This document shows positions 61,579 through 64,000 of a stretch of 64,000 nucleotides of DNA, piece after piece (positions within the stretch are counted from its first letter, which is position 1; every line of letters starts with the position of its first letter). Under the pieces are notes generated by a model, which saw only the letters and a program-made list of their open reading frames with translations, was not told where the DNA came from and made no database searches. The stretch lies in contig NZ_JAMZDE010000006.1 in NCBI RefSeq assembly GCF_024159085.1, forward strand, positions 248,001 through 312,000. The letters run 5' to 3'. The stretch is from Idiomarina rhizosphaerae. Its GTDB lineage: Bacteria; Pseudomonadota; Gammaproteobacteria; Enterobacterales; Alteromonadaceae. The position numbers and the translations under genes were made by a program.

Positions 61579-62862
61579 TTAAAGCTGAGTTAACGGCGTT
61601 GATTCGAGATCATAAATCTCTTTCAGCTTTTCGCGTAATTGCGCGTATTGCTCACCAGCGGTACCGGTTAATTCAATGTTCTGGTCATTAAGCTCAACCA
61701 CCTGCGGCGTTACTTTTATGTCCAGGTTTTGTCCCATCTCATCAAGCAGTGCGCGTTGAGTGCCTAATTCACGATTGGTTTTTATTGCTTCGCTTAAGCT
61801 GTAAACCGCGCCTAAGCCCGCAGCAGCACTTGCCACCTGGCCCGCAGTAGAGCCTGAATTTTTTCCAAGCAAAATAGCAGCCGTAGCTAAAATACCAGCA
61901 CCAACCTGCGCGCGGGTTCTCTCTGCTTTCTTACGGCGGATATCAATAGCAACCGGTAAGGTCTCTTCCTGATATGCACGGTAGGCGTCATGAGTAGTGG
62001 CATAAAACGTGTCGTAGCTGTCCTGCAATGAGTCAACAAACTGCTGGTCTTTCGCTTTAATCACATTAACCCGCTGATACATGGGGTCTGATTCAGCCGG
62101 AGCGCCGTTCAGCGTAATAGTGGTTCTATTCGAAAGAAAGCCACTAGACTCACCGAGGTAACCGCCGAAAGCCTCAGGACTGTACATTGCGGCATAGCGC
62201 ATATCTGAAACCGCCTGAATGGTTTTCTTCTCTTCTTCAGACTTTTGAATTAGCAAGTCATAAACATAACCCGCAATGCTTTTAAAAATAGGGCCATAAG
62301 GGTTCTCACCCTTTCTTAACGCGTCACGGTAAAAGCCTGCGCCTACCTGATACTCAAACTCTTCCTCGCCCCAAATTTGGTTACTGGCGTCCATAACACG
62401 AACACCAATTTCAACGGTTTCGGTGTCTGAGTAATTAATTTTTCCTAAGACGTAAACATCGGCACTGACATTAGCATTGGGAGTAACGTTAATAGCACCA
62501 AAGGCCTTAGTATCAGAGAGTGCTTCGCGGGTATTTACGGCGAAACGGTTCGCTTCTAAACGGCGTACCTGCGGCCAAATATCTTCTTCAACAATGGCTT
62601 CATCATCAATATTACCGTAACTGTCTTTCGGCAAACCCGGGTCAAACACCGGAATAGCAACGTTAAGGTAAACATTAGAGTTGTAGCTGTAGCTACGCTC
62701 TTCTTTTCCTAAAGCTTTAGAGCTTCCCGGCCCGCTCATACTTGGGCCAACGCTGGTGACATTGGTTTGAGTTGACTGGCAGCCGGCTAATGTAAACATT
62801 GCAGAAAGCGTCATAACGACTGAAAATCGTTTTAGTTTTTTTAATTGAGCTAGTGTATTCAT
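61579..62862 (-). CDS. Predicted lipoprotein with CsgG/LpoB-like domain
   Basis: 427 residues from ATG 62,862, which has GGAAG 8 bases upstream; the in-frame start at 62,889 adds residues of no clear value and overlaps the preceding gene. A lipoprotein signal ends in the lipobox LAGC (C28). Residues ~60-220 (VAIPVFDPGLP..., ANRFAVNTREALSDTKAFGAINVTP, SADVYVLGKINYSDTETVEIGVRVMDASNQIWGEEE) look like the CsgG/LpoB alpha-beta fold that anchors outer-membrane assemblies. A glycine/alanine-rich stretch (GAGILATAAILLGKN...QVASAAAGLGAVYSL) near 330-370 may touch the membrane. Fold assignment is inference. Confidence 0.65.
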   Translation of the reverse strand: MNTLAQLKKLKRFSVVMTLSAMFTLAGCQSTQTNVTSVGPSMSGPGSSKALGKEERSYSYNSNVYLNVAIPVFDPGLPKDSYGNIDDEAIVEEDIWPQVRRLEANRFAVNTREALSDTKAFGAINVTPNANVSADVYVLGKINYSDTETVEIGVRVMDASNQIWGEEEFEYQVGAGFYRDALRKGENPYGPIFKSIAGYVYDLLIQKSEEEKKTIQAVSDMRYAAMYSPEAFGGYLGESSGFLSNRTTITLNGAPAESDPMYQRVNVIKAKDQQFVDSLQDSYDTFYATTHDAYRAYQEETLPVAIDIRRKKAERTRAQVGAGILATAAILLGKNSGSTAGQVASAAAGLGAVYSLSEAIKTNRELGTQRALLDEMGQNLDIKVTPQVVELNDQNIELTGTAGEQYAQLREKLKEIYDLESTPLTQL

Positions 62863-62882
62863 TGTTCTTCTTCCGTTAATTA

Positions 62883-63422
62883 TTAACATCCGTACTCGGC
62901 CATTAAGCCTTTAAAATGCTCTTTCTCGGCTTCTGTTGTTGCAGAAGCCATGCCTTCTTTCACTGCGTCGCACACGGCCGAACTGCCACCACCGCTGTTG
63001 CCACGCTTATGATCTTTTGTATCCACCGAACTTTCCGATGCCATTGACGTAGATTGCTGTTGCTGCTCACTCGAGTTTGCGCCGCTATTACCTGAGCTGC
63101 CGGCAGAGCCCGAAGCACCACCTGCAGCACCAGAACCGCTACCGCTGGCAGCATCAGCAAGGCTGCCGGAAGCCGACGTGGTCGCCTCTTCCATACACTC
63201 TGCCGAGTCATCTAAAGAGGCAAATAACGCAGCCTCTTCAAGAGCAATGCGTTCTTGCAGAGTGAGAGTGCTGGGGTCGACGTCGTCAAACTCTATGTAG
63301 GCACAATCGGAATAGCTTTTATCCTGCGCTTCAGCCACACCACTGCCCAAGCAAAACACCGCCAGAAAACACACAGGCGTGTAGGCAAAGAAGTTGATGA
63401 GTGATGAACTGATTTTATCCAC
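62883..63422 (-). CDS. Secreted Ser/Gly-rich protein with four conserved-looking cysteines
   Basis: 179 residues of unknown function. A signal peptide (to about residue 32, GVAEA) is followed by a short acidic helix region (EFDDVDPSTLTLQERIALEEAALFASLDD), a low-complexity Ser/Gly/Ala linker (about 82-135), and a small helical C-terminus (AVCDAVKEGMASATTEAEKEHFKGLMAEYGC). Mature cysteines occur as SDC, AEC, AVC and the final C, so two disulfides are possible. Start is GTG (63,422) with no clear ribosome-binding site. It heads the eight-gene series. Confidence 0.6.
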   Translation of the reverse strand: MDKISSSLINFFAYTPVCFLAVFCLGSGVAEAQDKSYSDCAYIEFDDVDPSTLTLQERIALEEAALFASLDDSAECMEEATTSASGSLADAASGSGSGAAGGASGSAGSSGNSGANSSEQQQQSTSMASESSVDTKDHKRGNSGGGSSAVCDAVKEGMASATTEAEKEHFKGLMAEYGC

Positions 63423-63480
63423 GGCTAGGAAACTATAAAATGACTTGAGGGCAGTACTCAGATAACGTTAAGTTAAGGTT

Positions 63481-63486
63481 ATTATA
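63481..63486 (-). promoter_or_regulatory. Possible -10 box (TATAAT) for the stator-like gene series
   Basis: Read on the minus strand, TATAAT lies about 60 bases before the GTG of the first gene. The -35 region is weak. Three TTTACA repeats lie just upstream (about 63,493-63,517) and could be operator sites. Nothing else stands out in 63,423-63,550. Confidence 0.35.
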
Positions 63487-63550
63487 TTCCCGAATGTAAA
63501 TAAACTGTAAATGTAAATTTTTTGTGGGGAAGCCGTTCGTTTGCTGCTAT

Positions 63551-64000
63551 TTACAGCACTCCATCATTACCTTGAAAACGCTGTAGCATAAAATCAATAA
63601 ACAGCCTTACCCTGTATGGAATATTTTCTCTGTCCCGGTAGAGCATTTCACACCCGCGAGCCTGGTTGCTCCAGTCCGGTAAAATGTGTTGAATTTTGCC
63701 TGACTCGAGCAGAGATTGCGCGTGGTAGTCGGGAATAAAGCCAACGCCTATGCCACCGGCTATTACTTCAGTCAGTAAACTCATGTCATCCACTTTTAAG
63801 CGTATGTTGTCGGTAGCCGTATAAGCCTGCTTTTCACCCGAGTGAATATGCTGCAGACTCCAGATCAACATAGGCGAACATAGTACCGTGGGTAACCCGG
63901 CTAAGTCGGCGGGAGCCTTTATGTGGGATACGTCCAAATTTGCCGGACCGCAAATAGCAAAACGAATATTGGTTAATTGTCGGCCAATCCAGTGAGTTGC
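63551..64000 (-). CDS. LysR-type transcriptional regulator (5' part beyond window)
   Basis: The reading frame is open to the right edge, so only the C-terminal ~149 residues of the effector-binding domain are seen. The pattern NIRFAICGPANLDVSHIKAPADLAGLPTVLCSP and LKVDDMSLLTEVIAGGIGVGFIPDYHAQSLLESGKIQHILPDW and RVRLFIDFMLQRF is typical of LysR regulators. The DNA-binding domain is off-window. It points the same way as the stator-like series and ends 129 bases before its first gene, so it may or may not control it. Confidence 0.85.
   Translation of the reverse strand, partial: ATHWIGRQLTNIRFAICGPANLDVSHIKAPADLAGLPTVLCSPMLIWSLQHIHSGEKQAYTATDNIRLKVDDMSLLTEVIAGGIGVGFIPDYHAQSLLESGKIQHILPDWSNQARGCEMLYRDRENIPYRVRLFIDFMLQRFQGNDGVL

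Noticed and set aside
55169-63422. Zorya-type or other antiphage defence system
   Set aside because: Zorya needs ZorA plus a MotB-like ZorB with a peptidoglycan-binding end and cytoplasmic helicase or nuclease; none is present, and there is no sign of a mobile island.
1-64000. tRNA, rRNA, CRISPR array, phage or insertion-sequence genes
   Set aside because: No cloverleaf-like T-loop context, direct-repeat/spacer array, transposase, integrase or phage protein was recognised on either strand.

Overview
The window reads as a chromosomal segment of a marine gammaproteobacterium of the Alteromonadales, most likely Idiomarina or a close relative. The basis is gene content and order: Na+-type polar flagellar motor genes pomA-pomB beside xseB-ispA-dxs and thiI, yajC-secD-secF, ribH-nusB-thiL-pgpA, glnK-amtB, an OsmC-YcaO fusion, the TIGR03545/TIGR03546 pair, and protein sequences that resemble Vibrio/Shewanella/Alteromonas homologues. 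No search was run, so the genus is an inference. I see no rRNA, tRNA, CRISPR array, prophage or insertion sequence.

Layout. 1-1.2 kb: 3' part of an arsJ-type efflux gene ending in a REP-like palindrome pair. 1.2-5.4 kb: a SulP anion transporter behind a possible leader-peptide region, a tandem universal stress protein, the helicase gene srmB, and convergent vanZ-like. 5.4-8.6 kb: thiI and pomAB (minus). 8.8-11.8 kb: xseB-ispA-dxs (plus), the isoprenoid entry operon. 11.8-14.2 kb: ribH-nusB-thiL-pgpA (minus). 14.3-17.2 kb: yaaA, a DUF3014 protein, a PlsC-like acyltransferase and a GNAT with a signal peptide. 17.2-20.4 kb: yajC-secD-secF. 20.5-22.1 kb: an FHA/AAA+ regulator that lacks the GAFTGA loop. 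22.2-26.4 kb: a TRIC channel, a GntP permease and the TIGR03545/03546 pair. 26.5-30.5 kb: RimK-like ligase plus GNAT, glpQ and a cysteine synthase-like gene. 30.6-33.5 kb: NtrC/sigma-54-type control region, glnK-amtB, cfa. 33.5-42.9 kb: an AI-2E family permease, two consecutive cyclic-di-GMP-type proteins with degenerate EAL domains, a ChaC-like protein, a second REP-like cluster, a chemoreceptor and a large unknown membrane protein. 43-52.8 kb: DUF962, MscS-type channel, PhoD, TonB receptor, a two-gene kynurenine module and a YdgA-like protein. 53-55.2 kb: OsmC-YcaO.

The most unusual region is 55,169-63,422 (minus): eight same-strand genes encoding a secreted Ser/Gly-rich Cys protein, a lipoprotein, two single-pass proteins with PEGA-like domains (one ending in a cysteine-free FGE/sulfatase-modifying-factor fold), a 35-residue membrane peptide, a MotA/TolQ/ExbB-type channel subunit and two proteins that join an ExbD/MotB-like aspartate-bearing membrane helix to a periplasmic VWA domain. 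I read it as a candidate ion-motive-force-driven envelope machine whose B subunits end in VWA domains instead of peptidoglycan-binding or TonB-binding domains. The right edge cuts a LysR-type regulator gene.

Recurring structure: several convergent gene pairs end in hairpins whose loop holds one or both stop codons, and both REP-like clusters provide the TAG stop codon of the neighbouring gene.
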